From Tomocerus qinae (lineage: Eukaryota > Arthropoda > Collembola > Entomobryomorpha > Tomoceridae): a stretch of 64,000 nucleotides of DNA. The stretch is from assembly GCA_020055645.1 (NCBI GenBank), contig CM034550.1, positions 20,039,001 through 20,103,000 of the forward strand, given 5' to 3'. Positions 24,257 through 35,761 of this stretch are shown one piece after another. The position numbers and the translations under genes were made by a program. The stretch's first letter is position 1. The number at the start of each line of letters is the position of its first letter. Under the pieces are notes generated by a model. It saw only the letters and a program-made list of their open reading frames with translations. It was not told where the DNA came from and searched no databases.

Positions 24257-24688
24257 ATGAGGTCGAATCCTATAATTGTTAAAGGGCTGTCTTCCCAAGG
24301 AGTCACAAGTCGCCCGAAATTTAATAGGTCTTTGTCCACATCGGCTATACCCATGCCTCTTAAAGTTCAGATAGACTTAGATCATCGTCTTGGTTGGGAG
24401 GCAGATGTGCCCCAAACGTGCTCTTGTTTACCAACAGTATTCCCTATTAAAGAAAATCCTCTGTTGAACAACAACTTGCCCTCAAATATGTCCTTTGGTA
24501 ATCTAAGTCTCCAGAGTAGTAGTTCAGAAAGTAGTCTTCATAGTAATGAAAGTAGTGGTCACTGGTATGACAGCATAACCCATTTGCCTGAAAGAATAAG
24601 GAAATATTCGGCTGACAGAAATCGTTTCAATATTTACACTTTACCAAGTGAGGAACGACAACAGCTAAAACAAATGTATGTATATTAA
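24257..24688 (+). CDS. Family gene E: 143-residue member with only the C-terminal block
   Basis: This is one coding exon of 143 residues. Residues 101-143 carry the best example of the family's C-terminal block: HWYDSITHLPERIRKY, then SADRNRFNIYTLPSEERQQ, then LKQMYVY at the stop. The N-terminal YAxGIISP and SWS blocks are absent. In their place is a stretch without similarity, followed by a Ser-rich linker (residues 80-100). The gene has its own TATA box, leader exon and acceptor, so it is probably an independent gene. AATAAA is at 24933. It could also serve as a downstream exon for gene D, which lacks exactly this block, but no donor in D supports that. Confidence 0.78.
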   Translation: MRSNPIIVKGLSSQGVTSRPKFNRSLSTSAIPMPLKVQIDLDHRLGWEADVPQTCSCLPTVFPIKENPLLNNNLPSNMSFGNLSLQSSSSESSLHSNESSGHWYDSITHLPERIRKYSADRNRFNIYTLPSEERQQLKQMYVY

Positions 24689-24932
24689 AACTATATAATC
24701 CTGTAAATCATAAATTTACTGTTTCGAGTCGCTGTTTCCCACTTATCTGTGTAAGGTAAATGTAATTTATTAATGTATGTATGTAAAACGCTATAATATT
24801 ACAACTGTTCTAACAATGTTGGTCGACAGGTCATGTCCTATCTACACAAGTGGATACCATTTGCATAGACTGTTAAATTGTTGGTTTGGTTTGTAAGTAG
24901 ATTATAAATATGTGTATCTAAATATGAACCCG

Positions 24933-24938
24933 AATAAA
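24933..24938 (+). terminator. Gene E poly(A) signal
   Basis: AATAAA lies 244 bases after the stop, in the context ACCCGAATAAA. Confidence 0.45.
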
Positions 24939-24939
24939 G

Positions 24940-26210
24940 ACAAATATTTGATCGAAGAATCTATTTATTCATTATCATTTATGCTAGTGCTTATTATTTT
25001 TGGCATGCGTACGAATATTTTATTAATTGAAGTATTTCAGTTTTATAGTATTACTAGGCGGTCACAGGGCCCAGGCCCTGTTAGAAATGAAGCTAGTGTG
25101 TATTCCGGGGCAGTATTGTACGATTTAAGTAGAATGTAGTTCAGATGAATAGATGTTTTATATTAATTCCAATCCAATTGACTATTTCACGGTTTCTAAT
25201 TTAGTGGGCCAGAGGTAGAGATTTAACATTGATAGAGAGTCAAAAATTATTCCAAAACATCTTCTTACTAAGACCGAATCAACTTTTTGGGTTGAAGTAA
25301 GAGAGTGATAATAAATATTGTGACAGGTACTTGTGCAACCACTGTCTTACTTCAACCAACTTTTGTTTTTAAATTGAAATGTGGGCATTGGCAACTTACT
25401 CCGGTCACCCACAATGATCACTTGGCTAAGGGTCTACGGCATGCGGAACTCTGAACCACCATTATACATACTGCCATTAATTGACAATGGACCATTTTGA
25501 GGTCAAGTTAGCCTTAATTGGCAATATAGCGGTCAATTAGAAAATTGAATGCTTTTGGTTGTAATTTTTTGGTCCCTTAAGAGAGTTTAAACTTTTATAT
25601 GGGACTTTTTCTTCGAATTGATGCCATTATTTCTGAGTACTATCTGGTCTCCTAACACCTTCATATCCACATCGTAGTGGAAAAAGGAATTAAAAGTCAG
25701 GGTCTTTTTTTGATCCGGAATATCATTCAAATCATTACGTATGATACATCAATCTTTAAGTTGGAATCTCCTCTTTCCAACGGTTTGTCTCCAACCATTT
25801 GTCTCTAGCTACCCTGGTTCTCAAGTTATTAACACAAACTATGCGTGCACAACTAGTGGGTTTCCCTGTACGTGCTTGTCTAACGCAACGTGTTCTGTTG
25901 ACAAAAAGGGAATGCAGTGTTGACAAAAAGGAAAACCATCTTGGTAAAAAGTATTTTTTCCTGTTGACAATTTGGGAGTGAATCGTTTATATGCTATATA
26001 GTCATGATTAAATATATACCAAAAGAATCCTGAAAGAGTACATATGTATATGTATTGTAATTTGGTATCACATTCACATTCTAATTTACATCAATATACT
26101 ATAGTCACATTCGCTCGTTTAAGCAAAGCCAAGGCAAGGACTGCCGGGTAGAAATTAAAATATCTCAATTAATAATCTTAACCTAAGGCAATAAAATAAT
26201 AAGGTACACA
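24940..26210. other. Intergenic stretch with small repeats
   Basis: No coding region is supported. It holds a palindrome AGGGCCCAGGCCCT near 25068, a hairpin at 25290-25357 and two close copies of GTTGACAAAAAGG near 25897 and 25918. The mixed composition suggests old transposon debris. Confidence 0.4.
25290..25357. repeat. 18-bp inverted repeat with 32-base loop
   Basis: The arms are 25290-25307 (GGTTGAAGTAAGAGAGTG) and 25340-25357, reverse complements with one mismatch. Pairing stops outside the arms. The size is compatible with a small foldback or a miRNA-precursor-like hairpin. Confidence 0.6.
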
Positions 26211-26214
26211 ATAT

Positions 26215-26220
26215 TTTATT
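26215..26220 (-). terminator. Ly6 gene poly(A) signal
   Basis: AATAAA on the minus strand lies 82 bases after the Ly6 gene's stop codon. Confidence 0.45.
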
Positions 26221-26301
26221 ACAAATGAACAAATGTAAGAAATTATTGATAAGGAACTGTTCTTTAGCAGGGAAGTTTTTTTAAAACAACTGTTTTAATA
26301 A

Positions 26302-27012
26302 TTAGGTTTTGCTCAACGGTGAACGGAGAGACGACAGCATCAAGTTGGTGATTGACAGAAAACCAAAGACTAAGACCCCAAGAGATACCGTCTTGGATTT
26401 TGTACAACCATTTCTGCCTTTTCTTACGTTGTCTTCCCTGTCGCCCCAATAATAACCAGATGGTTTATCATAAAGATCCTTGTATGCCTTAATAATGAAT
26501 AAAATATAAAATTCAGTACATGACTAAAATTCTGGGATTAGATGTCCTAATCAGGAAAGTTCAACTTACAGCGTAGTAACGTCCTTTAATGAACGCCGGA
26601 CTGTTACCGTTGCACTTATCCGTATTGCAATAGCATATACGTCCGTCGTCGGGTTCCTGTGTACATATCTTCTGATGATTACCAGGAGGGGCACATCTCT
26701 TTGATGACTCTTTATCATGATTGGAAGTGGATTCCATGCACCAACCAGTATTGCAATCCACCAAAATTGTGTTCTTGCATTGATGATCCGACTGGTCTTG
26801 ACATTGGTAACACTTGATTCCTATATTATACAAGCCAATCATTTCAATTTGACACTTTTCGATGCGATAATCATTAATTGAAATAAAACGCTTCCCTGCC
26901 TACTACTTGTCTTGGGTATAGATTCTAGACAAGCCTACTACTTACCCCCTTGACCAAGACATATTGTTGTAAGGACTTCGAGGAGGATGACGAGGCCGAC
27001 GAACAATTTCAT
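26302..27012 (-). CDS. GPI-anchored Ly6/uPAR three-finger protein (quiver-like)
   Basis: Three coding exons on the minus strand: 27012-26946, 26820-26570 and 26478-26302. All have GT-AG borders with matching phases, giving 164 residues. Residues 1-20 form a signal peptide (MKLFVGLVILLEVLTTICLG). The three-finger domain spans 26-93 with ten cysteines (26, 29, 37, 45, 50, 65, 75, 85, 87, 92). It begins KCYQC and ends with the family's CYCNTDKCN. The C-terminus has a small-residue and basic stretch, then a hydrophobic tail (137-155, SLGVLVFGFLSITNLM), as expected for GPI attachment. Insect proteins of this kind modulate ion channels or receptors, or organise septate junctions. Which applies here cannot be told. 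It faces away from the small-gene cluster. Confidence 0.85.
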
Positions 27013-27064
27013 TTTGATGTAGGAAAAGGCAACTCTCAAAAGAGCTCCAAGAAATATTGAATTA

Positions 27065-28930
27065 ATGTTTTCAATAATGTACCCCAACGCTAGTCTGGAG
27101 TCTGGGGTCTTTCCCCCTCATTTTCCTCTCCCCTTCCTTTCAGAACAAATTGGCCAACTAAAGTATTCTTCTATAGTGATTATCACTATGTACTACTGTA
27201 AGGTATACAGTTTTGTGTCAATTTATTCCAAGGAGAAGGGGAGGGATTTTGAATTAAAATACCTCGTATCCAAAGTGATTTTCAAAATCAGACTCTTGAT
27301 CAAAATACAGGAAGTCTTGATAGTACCCCAACGCATACCTTCTTGTCTAGCACCTATACCCATTTGCTGGCAAATGGTTTCGCTTTAAAAAATGCAGCAG
27401 TTTTGTAAGTAATGGTAATGACTATTAGATTTTAGGAAAATTGTGTTCATATGGCCTAACTAATAGGCATGGCATCATACGACTACTATTTAGAGCTGTT
27501 TTTGAAGGTGTGAAATGTCTTTCTAGAGAAATGGAGTTCATACGTATAGACAGCTTATCACTTATTTATTTGATACCATAATATTAGCCAATCATTTACA
27601 CGTATAATGCACTTGTAAAGACTCAGCACTGTCAGCACATGGCTATTGAGAATATTGAATGTAAATACGTACAATAAATGGCTACTTGAAAAATAGGCAT
27701 AGATGCATGTGATAAGTCTATAAATGAGCATGTTCATCGAGGTAATATTGTAGGTCTATTTTTAGCTCAGTGACAACTGTTCAACGACTTACTTAGCACT
27801 TACTTATATATTAATAAATATTGTGGTATATGTATATCTGTTTTCGGATTGTCTTTGTGTTACAGTTACATGAATACTATCACTTAGAGAAGCATAAGTA
27901 TTACGATTAAGTAGATTTTATACTCATAACTACCAAAATATATTTAGTTTTGATACCAATAACCTATCAATCTATTTGAAACAATACAAATACATGTGCA
28001 ATATGAGATACTTATAAAGTTATGAAATGCTCTGTGCCATATAATCATCAGCTGAAGGCATGAAAGTTACCTACTTATTGTATCTTCGATTGGTGGAAAA
28101 TTATGCAATGAAAAATCCTTGTATCAGTTACAAGAACATGGCATTTGTTAATATAGCCATATTTGCTACCATTTTTATATACCGAAGGGTATTAGTTTTT
28201 AAAAGAATTCTGGGGAGGTTTGGATTTAAAATTAACTCAGCCATCTCTTTGTAATTACTATTGTATCTATTTCATCATGCGAGCATTAGCAGTAAAAATG
28301 AAAGATAGCTGAATCAAAAACATCTCTTTACATAAGAATAGTAAACACCAAATAATAATAATGATAGCATGACGAAAGTTAAGATGTTGCATGTAAAAGA
28401 CGATGGCTTTTGAGCTATTGTCTCTGCTCCAGTGAAGACCAGTAGCGACCAGTGCGTGGTGGTGTAAAGAAGGGCAGAAGACTGAAGAACGACCTAAGAA
28501 AACCTTTTGCATTACTACACAACATTGGGACTGTGTGCAAAAATAAGCATTTCTTAATACTTAATACACAGGAAATATCTCTTGATAAATTGGAAAGTTA
28601 AAAATAAATTACCTCGTAAGACGATACTACGTAAAAGCATATTAATTAGTCAAGTTTGGTGGGTACCATAATATTTAAATAAACTGCACCAGCTATCTAC
28701 ATAGTAAATATAGGTTACAGATTTTATATTATAGTAGTTTTAGTTTCAAAGGCCCTTCCAATTTCCAATATATTATTAATTAATTACTGGTTATTTAATT
28801 TTGTGTGCTAAATGAAGAATAAAGCATTGGATTACCTGATTGTATTGACTAGTTTTAATATGAATGTAGGCAGCAGAAAATATGTGACTTTCTAATAAAA
28901 TGGTAAAATTAATACAAAATTAAAATGATT
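27065..28930. other. Gene-free stretch
   Basis: Short open frames at 27065, 28060 and 28267 show no domain or splice context. Nothing else is supported. Confidence 0.4.
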
Positions 28931-28940
28931 GCTGCACAGT

Positions 28941-29168
28941 AAAAATAGTCTGGAATTTATCAATCCCATTTATAGGAAGGTGCAGGAAAACTAAAGTTAT
29001 TGAGAATCAATCCACGCCTATACATGGAATGTAAAGTGGTATAAACTACCTTTATACTCTGTAAAAATGATCTGGAATTTATTAATCTTATTTCTAGCTC
29101 TGGTGCAGGAGAATTAATTCACGCCTATACATGAAATGTAAAGTGGTATAAAGTACCTTTGTACTCTA
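28941..29168. repeat. Two-copy tandem duplication, period about 121 bp
   Basis: Unit 1 starts at 28941 and unit 2 at about 29062. Shared segments include TCTGGAATTTAT, CCACGCCTATACATG and AAATGTAAAGTGGTATAAA. Unit 2 has lost about 14 bases. The short open frame at 29159 is not supported as a gene. Confidence 0.75.
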
Positions 29169-29169
29169 C

Positions 29170-30540
29170 AATTAAAACCCAAGCTTACATATGTAGACCA
29201 TTAGTTTACACCTTTGTTGAAATAATTCTTTCTTGCTCCACACTTAATGTTTACAAATGGGAGGTTTATACTTCCTATATTAAAAGTAAATACATTCTAC
29301 AACTTAGCACTACTGAGGAAGTTGTAAGGATAATTTTCGCTGTGGTATTTCAATTTCAATGTGGGAACTAAGGTAAGCATTTAGTAAGTGTGTTTGCTGT
29401 GTTGTGGCCAACTTCTCTGTGGGCAGCCATTGCTCATTCATTCTATGTCCTATTATGTGTGTGAATTTTCCATCAGTCTAGCTAATTACAGTTAGTTAGG
29501 TAAATCCTTTATACATATGCTTTTACTTTATTACATACAAAAGTATGAATCTGCATAACGCACATGCTTACATAAAGCTAGTAGTGTACATGAATATACT
29601 ATAGCATTATAAGTATAGTAAAAACTAAACGAACACAATGAGCCTATAAGTGTTTCATGTAAACTGGGCTATTCTCACATGAAATTTATCTACGTATGAA
29701 ATGTCGGTGTATGTTTACATACGTAGCATAATATACAACTTGAGACAATGAAAGATAGGAAAGTTTTCCTTATGGTTCAGTTTATATCTGAAAATTCAGA
29801 TACAATCCACAACATACATTCCTGCAATTACAGTATAGAGTATCATGGGAATTTGCAGTGACTGCTAAATTGCGTAAGTCAACATTACTGCAACAATCAA
29901 ATAATTAATGCATACTAAAATAACCAAACCACATTATTAGCCGAGAGGCTACTTATACGACCATTAAGATGGACATTAATGACAGTGTACTACTGTAGAC
30001 AATCAAATATTATTTTAGCTATAAAATAAAAGGGTAAACTTTCATTTTATTTTCTAACTACTAATTATTGTGTTGATGTATACAGCAGGGAAATTGATGT
30101 GTGTATCCTGTCTGTCTGTATCCCTATAAATACACGTAGGAAATGTAAAAATGTACGTGATCAACTGTTTAGATGAGCAATACAAGATAACAAGACATTG
30201 GAATCATTGGTGGATTAAAAATGCATTTTTATTACATTTTCATTTCAACGGAGTCGTTATAAAAGCATTCTTAGTACACGGACAGAATAAGTCGAGGAAA
30301 TGTTTGCAGGATGAAATAAACCCAAAGATACAAAACAGGAAGGTGGAAAATATTTCAAAATCCAATGTATATGCATGTAATGCAGATAAGTATAGCAATT
30401 CCTTATCTTGGTATCTCATCACATTTCATATGAAGCTTCTGTAAATAATACACTTGGTAAGTGGCACATTTTAACAAAACTTTAATACACTGTGGCAGAT
30501 GGTATAAAATCCTTAAATTGTCTATTGAGCCCCTCTTCTA
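29170..30540. other. Gene-free stretch
   Basis: An open frame at 30151 has no recognisable feature. No gene is seen before the poly(A) signal of the minus-strand membrane protein. Confidence 0.4.
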
Positions 30541-30541
30541 A

Positions 30542-30547
30542 TTTATT
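30542..30547 (-). terminator. Poly(A) signal of membrane protein F
   Basis: A minus-strand AATAAA lies 33 bases after the stop codon at 30580. Confidence 0.45.
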
Positions 30548-30579
30548 GGATAAAAACTGAAATTATTGAGTATCACTTT

Positions 30580-33500
30580 CTACACTGGTTTTTCTGGTAT
30601 GGGAAACAAAGCGTCATATGCAGGTGGCAACGACTCGACGGATTTTTCCTTCTTGAAACCGACCTTCTTCTGGTCTTTTGTACATTTTGTACCATTTTCA
30701 TTGGCAATGACGAGTTCTGTAGGGCTCGTGGGACTTAATACAACAGAATTGGAACTACTGGCTCCTCTATTACGAGAGTTTGAGTTTGGATTCCAAATCA
30801 CTTTGTTATAACTGTAATAAACTCGAAGAACTATCAATAGAATTATTATTATTGCAGCAAGACTGACAATTCCTGCGACAAGACCACTCTGCGAAGTTTC
30901 ACCAACAGATTTTTCACTTGAATTTGCGACAGGAACATCCAATGGTTCATAATGAACGTGATGATCTCCGGTGTCAACAAACAACTCTCCATCATTATTA
31001 TGAGGCATATCTGAATCTTCGGATTCTGCTATTGTATTATTAGGAAAATTATCGTTTACAGCAGAAACAGATGACGGCTCTGAAATAATGTCATGTGGTT
31101 GGTCTAAATTATGGTATTCAGTTGTAACTGGGATAGCTTCAGTTGTTGGTGGAGATTGTTGTAGTATTTCTGTTTGTGCGGTTGTTGAACTAGTTGGTGG
31201 ACTGGTTGTTGTAGAAGATTGTGTTTGGGGTGTAGGCGTAGGGGTCAAGGCCAGTCTCTGGTGACAATTCCAAAGGTCTTCGTCTGAACCGAAATCTTGT
31301 TCAAATGCACAATTCACAATACGGTCACAAAACAGTTTTGATTTTATACATGTATTACTATTCGAAGATGTTGCGGAACAAGGTTGATATTCTTTAGCTT
31401 CTGTTTGATTTCTTATGGTACTGCAATCTGTTAAAAATCAAAAAAAATAATCAGGTAATGATTTAGCTTTTTAAATTCTGTATTGAATTCAAGTTTCTGC
31501 ATAAGCAATCTAACAATATAGAAAATAGAAATAAAATTCTGAATTTGAAACAATTTACATTGACGTTGAAAATGCTACAGTAAAATCAATTGTATTACGA
31601 ATAAATATGGTTTTACCTTTATAAGCAGTGAATGCAACTTCAACTCTGAGGACAGGATTGCGACTTGGATCTAGAATGTCGAAGTTGAAATTGCGAACTA
31701 ATCCCCAGATGTATCCATGATAGAACAACATTCTCATTCTTCCACTAGGACTTAAGAAAACTCTTGGGCCGACAAGTCCACTGGGATTAAAGCTTCCGTC
31801 CCGTGAGTCGATTTTCCCACAAATTCCATTTGTTTCCACTCCTTCCACCTCACCAAACTACAGAAACAGACACATGTAAACCAAACCAACACCAGGTAAC
31901 TGTAATAAAGTACAAGTGAACATAAAGTAGGAAAGGAATCAACTATCAAGTCGTAGATCTCGTATAATGCATATGTAATGTAGGTGTAAATTACTAAACA
32001 ATTGAAAACAATTTATAGGATAGGGAGAACATAAAACACTACAATGCAATGTTTACATCCGTTTTCTTTCTACCAACTCAATACGTTTGCATCCAGACAC
32101 AACTCCGCTAGTAAAACCAAGTCTTAAAAAGGAAACTCTTAACAAGGAAGAATTGAAAACGATATTATAGCTATTCCCTTCCTTCCTCTGCTACTATTGT
32201 ATTCAGTCACATCTCAAGTTTTCTTTTCTCCCCATAAACCTAATTAATTGCTTTACAAGAATATTTAATTATAAACAATGATACAGAAAGTAATCAAATC
32301 TTTATCGATATGCTAAGTACACATGCTTAGCATACTACAATTATCATACACACTCTTATTACCTGTAAAATGTATTATATACTTAATGAATCATTGTTCT
32401 ACTGCACTGCTTACCTACTGACATCACTCTACACGCCTAAAGCACGAATTCCCTGTAAATATTTCGGAAAATGTGCATTTTAATAAAAATTCTAAATTTC
32501 TTCCACACGAGGACAACAATTCAAAAACATCACTCTTACAATAATTCGAAATGGGTTTGGAGGTTAGTCTGCGCTATAAATTTTCATTTCTTATCTAGTC
32601 TAATGTCCTATTTGTTCCTTATTTCTCACACAGGTCTTGACACTTTCCTGAATTGAGAAACAAGTCTAGCTCTACCTATTAAAATTCTGTCTTCACACTT
32701 ACTTGCATTACAAAATTACAATTAATGCAGTCTAATGTGCTACATCCGCAATTATAAGATCCTTTGTCATGAATCACCACAGTATCGCGTTAGTATCGAT
32801 TTATATGGGAAAATCATTAAACACAATGGTATCTCTACAAAAACCAAAGATTAGACATATAATGCAGTCAACACATTAATAAAGTAAATGAAAGGGTACT
32901 GATAAGGGTATAATACACACAAAAGATTTTCTTGGCTTGGAATGACAGTTTTTATTATTAGTACGTGCCTCCTCCAAGTGTGAGTAAATTAACTGCATGA
33001 AAATTGCATGTATTTCTATTTAGATATCTTAATGCCTTGTAAATATGTACTGTATAAACGGAAATTATAAATACTCTGACGTCATAATAACTCCGCCTGA
33101 TGTTATAATATACTATTGTGTAGTGAAATATAGTAACGCAAGCAACTGGTAACAGTAACACTCTAAAATTTGCGCGAAATTCATAATCAGTCCCGATATT
33201 AAACGAGCGGATAGTAGATACGATATCCATACCACTTTTATATGGTAAAACCTTGCTTTGAAAACATTATAAAATTCTATTGCTCGCTTACAAATAAGTA
33301 TCTTATTGAATGGTATGTAGTATGTAGTTAATGCTAGTAACGCGAGCCTTTAGATAATAAATAGTTAAACGCAATAAAAGTGTAATAAATAAATGGTTTG
33401 GCATATTGTAGGAAATTTGTTTAGTAGTCTCTAGGCTGGGAAATAATTAATTAAGTTCAGATTGAAATTACATAACTGCAAGGGCTCTGATGTAATAATC

Positions 33501-34477
33501 TCACCTATTTTTCTTATCGCACAAGAACATTGGATATATTTATTTGTTACCCATGCAATTAAATTTAGGTGCCCTTCTAGACTAGACTGTACTTTGCATG
33601 CATTTCTTTTTAGCTTCATTTAAATACACTAATTGCACTGCGATTGCCGATAGAGTGAGAATATTTAGGCTGAAATACAATACTATTGATATTATCTGTC
33701 TCGGTTATGAATAATCTGTTGACCCCTGTCACCACTCACCACCATTCTATAATTGAAATGTATTTACCTGTATAAAGTCATTGCAACCAGTCATAGCAGT
33801 CCGAAGATCTAAACTTTGAATTACAGCCATCACTCCATATCCTTGTGGAGCTTCGATTTCAAATTCTCCAGGTCCCGAAATCCTTCTTGCAAGAAATACT
33901 TGATTCGAAGTTGCTGAAGGACTGTCGGGTACAAGAGGAATGACTACCGAGTAATTCGGGTAGTTTACCAACGGTATGTATTTACTTGAGCTTGGACTGA
34001 AATACGTAGGACCACGGAGAGTGCGGTCATACTTTGTTAGCGAAACAAGGGAAGCTGAGAAAAACAAACAATCGTGAATTTATTTGCTTACAATTGAACG
34101 AATTTATTTATTACTTTGCATCTACTGATTTTTCAGGTAATTTAATACATGCGATCATTACAGAACAAAGATGGACAGATTTTTCTTCATTTTGAATTGT
34201 CTAATTTCATAATTTTACATAACTTTACTACGTATGACAATTAAAATCAACGTTCCACCTATATCAACAACTTCAAATTGAATTACAAATGCGAAACAAT
34301 TTTTCTGCTCAGAGGAATTGAATTTACAACTTAGGTTTTTTAAATCGAATAATTTAATGTATTTTCAGCAGGATGTTTCCTTGAACCGAGGGAAAACTTA
34401 CGTCCATAAGTGACTCCAAGTACACCAGAGAAATATCCCAGTATGAAAGACAGACAAAACCAAGAGAGCACAGCCAT
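30580..34477 (-). CDS. Membrane protein F: CUB-like, LDLa, single transmembrane segment and PPxYxxLFP tail
   Basis: Four coding exons on the minus strand: 34477-34402, 34054-33768, 31857-31617 and 31427-30580. Splice sites and phases agree, giving 483 residues. Residues 1-23 are a leader (MAVLSWFCLSFILGYFSGVLG). A CUB-like domain covers about 40-200 (NYPNYSVVIPL, APQGYGVMAVIQ, CNDFIQ, ICGKI, VEVAFTAYKDC). It is followed by an LDLa-like module (203-256, ending FGSDEDLWNC) and a Thr/Ser/Pro-rich, mucin-like stalk. Residues 383-406 form the transmembrane helix. The cytoplasmic tail ends LPPAYDALFPIPEKPV, a WW-binding PPxY overlapping a YxxL sorting signal. Gene H on the other strand has the same exon plan and phases, so the two are clear paralogs. 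It probably acts as a cell-surface binding protein that is ubiquitinated or internalised. Ligand unknown. Confidence 0.85.
31858..33767 (-). other. Intron 2 of membrane protein F
   Basis: This 1.9-kb intron splits the CUB-like domain after the DFIQ segment. The short open frames within it (31752, 32471, 32958, 33431) are not supported as genes. Confidence 0.6.
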
Positions 34478-34499
34478 ATTTGAAGGATTTAAGAACACT

Positions 34500-35650
34500 C
34501 CACTTTTTCACAGACTATAAAATACTTTTGCACTGTTTATCACGTATTTCTAAGTCATTTTATCCTTTTGGTCGAAATGGTTAATTCCACATCCCAATAC
34601 ATTGTGGCCGGTCTATGTTCTACTTTCAGGAGATGTTAAGGATAATGTGGATATCCCAGGAGCAACAAAGACACTGAAAGAATCCGTTGAGACAGAGCCA
34701 AGAAACTTGAAAAGTGATTCAACTACAATAATAAATACTGCAGCCTAATATATATTTGTTGTCTGAAAGTGAAGAGCAGCAAGTCGACTTGTTTTGCTGT
34801 AAACGATATTTTTTGTAGTATTTGAGCTTACGGCTTACGTTAATTCTAAAGAACATAGAAGAGTATCTTAAATGATGTGAGAGCTAATGTAGGTAAATGG
34901 TCATACTTATTGTTGTGTACTCATGCCATAAGAAATTGACATTTTCAATGAAACTTGGAGGGGAAATCGCCCTCGATTGCTTACAGCATTATCTCATGAT
35001 ATGCTACATAATATAATGCACATGCACATACCCCAACGTTAATCGCATGTATATTTATATAACTCCTGATTACCTTTTGCAAAACACATCCACCCTCTAG
35101 TCAACTATAACTAGATACTAGACACATAAATAATAGCTGCAGAAAAATCATTTTACTTTCGTTTCACATGAATGTGACTTTGCTGACTTCAAACTGACAT
35201 GGGTTAACCCTCCTTGTACATATAGTTGGTAAACAAATCCATACACTTAGAAAAACTCCGTATTTACAATGCTTTATATACTAAAGTGTATCACCTTCTT
35301 AACCTATACCTATATTATGACTATTCTTTGATTGCTTTATAGGTAGCATGAATTAATTATATATTAAAATTGCACATTAACAATCAAAGGACCAAAGTCG
35401 CCACAAAACTTTTTGCGTGACAGATACAATAGTTGCATTATAATTAATATTCCTTATAAAATGCACGGAGTTGCATTATAAAGGAGTTTTTGCATGTCTG
35501 TTAATGCTAAACGGTTGATTAATGCTTCTTATTTCGTGAAAAATCAAATTTATACAAGCTTACAAAGCGTATCCTATACAAAAGTAATATATAGTGATTA
35601 AAAGTATCTAATGGTTTTGGATTACTGTCATAATGACCATAATATTAGCT
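34500..35650. other. Intergenic stretch between divergent genes F and G
   Basis: This should contain the promoter of minus-strand gene F, but I could not place a convincing TATA box for it. Nothing coding is seen. Confidence 0.4.
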
Positions 35651-35656
35651 CGGAGG

Positions 35657-35761
35657 TATAAAACTCGAATAAATCATGTAGCCAAATGAACTTGAATAGT
35701 GAAAGGACAAATCAAATTACACACGCTTAGTTAACCATCTTACATTCCAGAGAATGTAAGT
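35657..35761 (+). promoter_or_regulatory. TATA box and splice donor, candidate first exon of gene G
   Basis: GGAGGTATAAAA has its TATA at 35657-35663. A donor AGAGAAT|GTAAGTG (GT at 35756) lies 100 bases downstream. The nearest fitting acceptor is CATTCCTCTAG ending at 40570, 23 bases before the ATG of gene G. The exon would be about 70 bases and the intron about 4.8 kb. It also contains the palindrome CTTACATTC...GAATGTAAG. Confidence 0.3.

Noticed and set aside
26264..26449. A 61-codon minus-strand frame
   Set aside because: It is out of frame with the third Ly6 exon, whose correct frame encodes the GPI-anchor tail.
35740..35761. Palindrome resembling a STAT or heat-shock element
   Set aside because: A single short palindrome in AT-rich DNA is expected by chance, and it overlaps a plausible splice donor.
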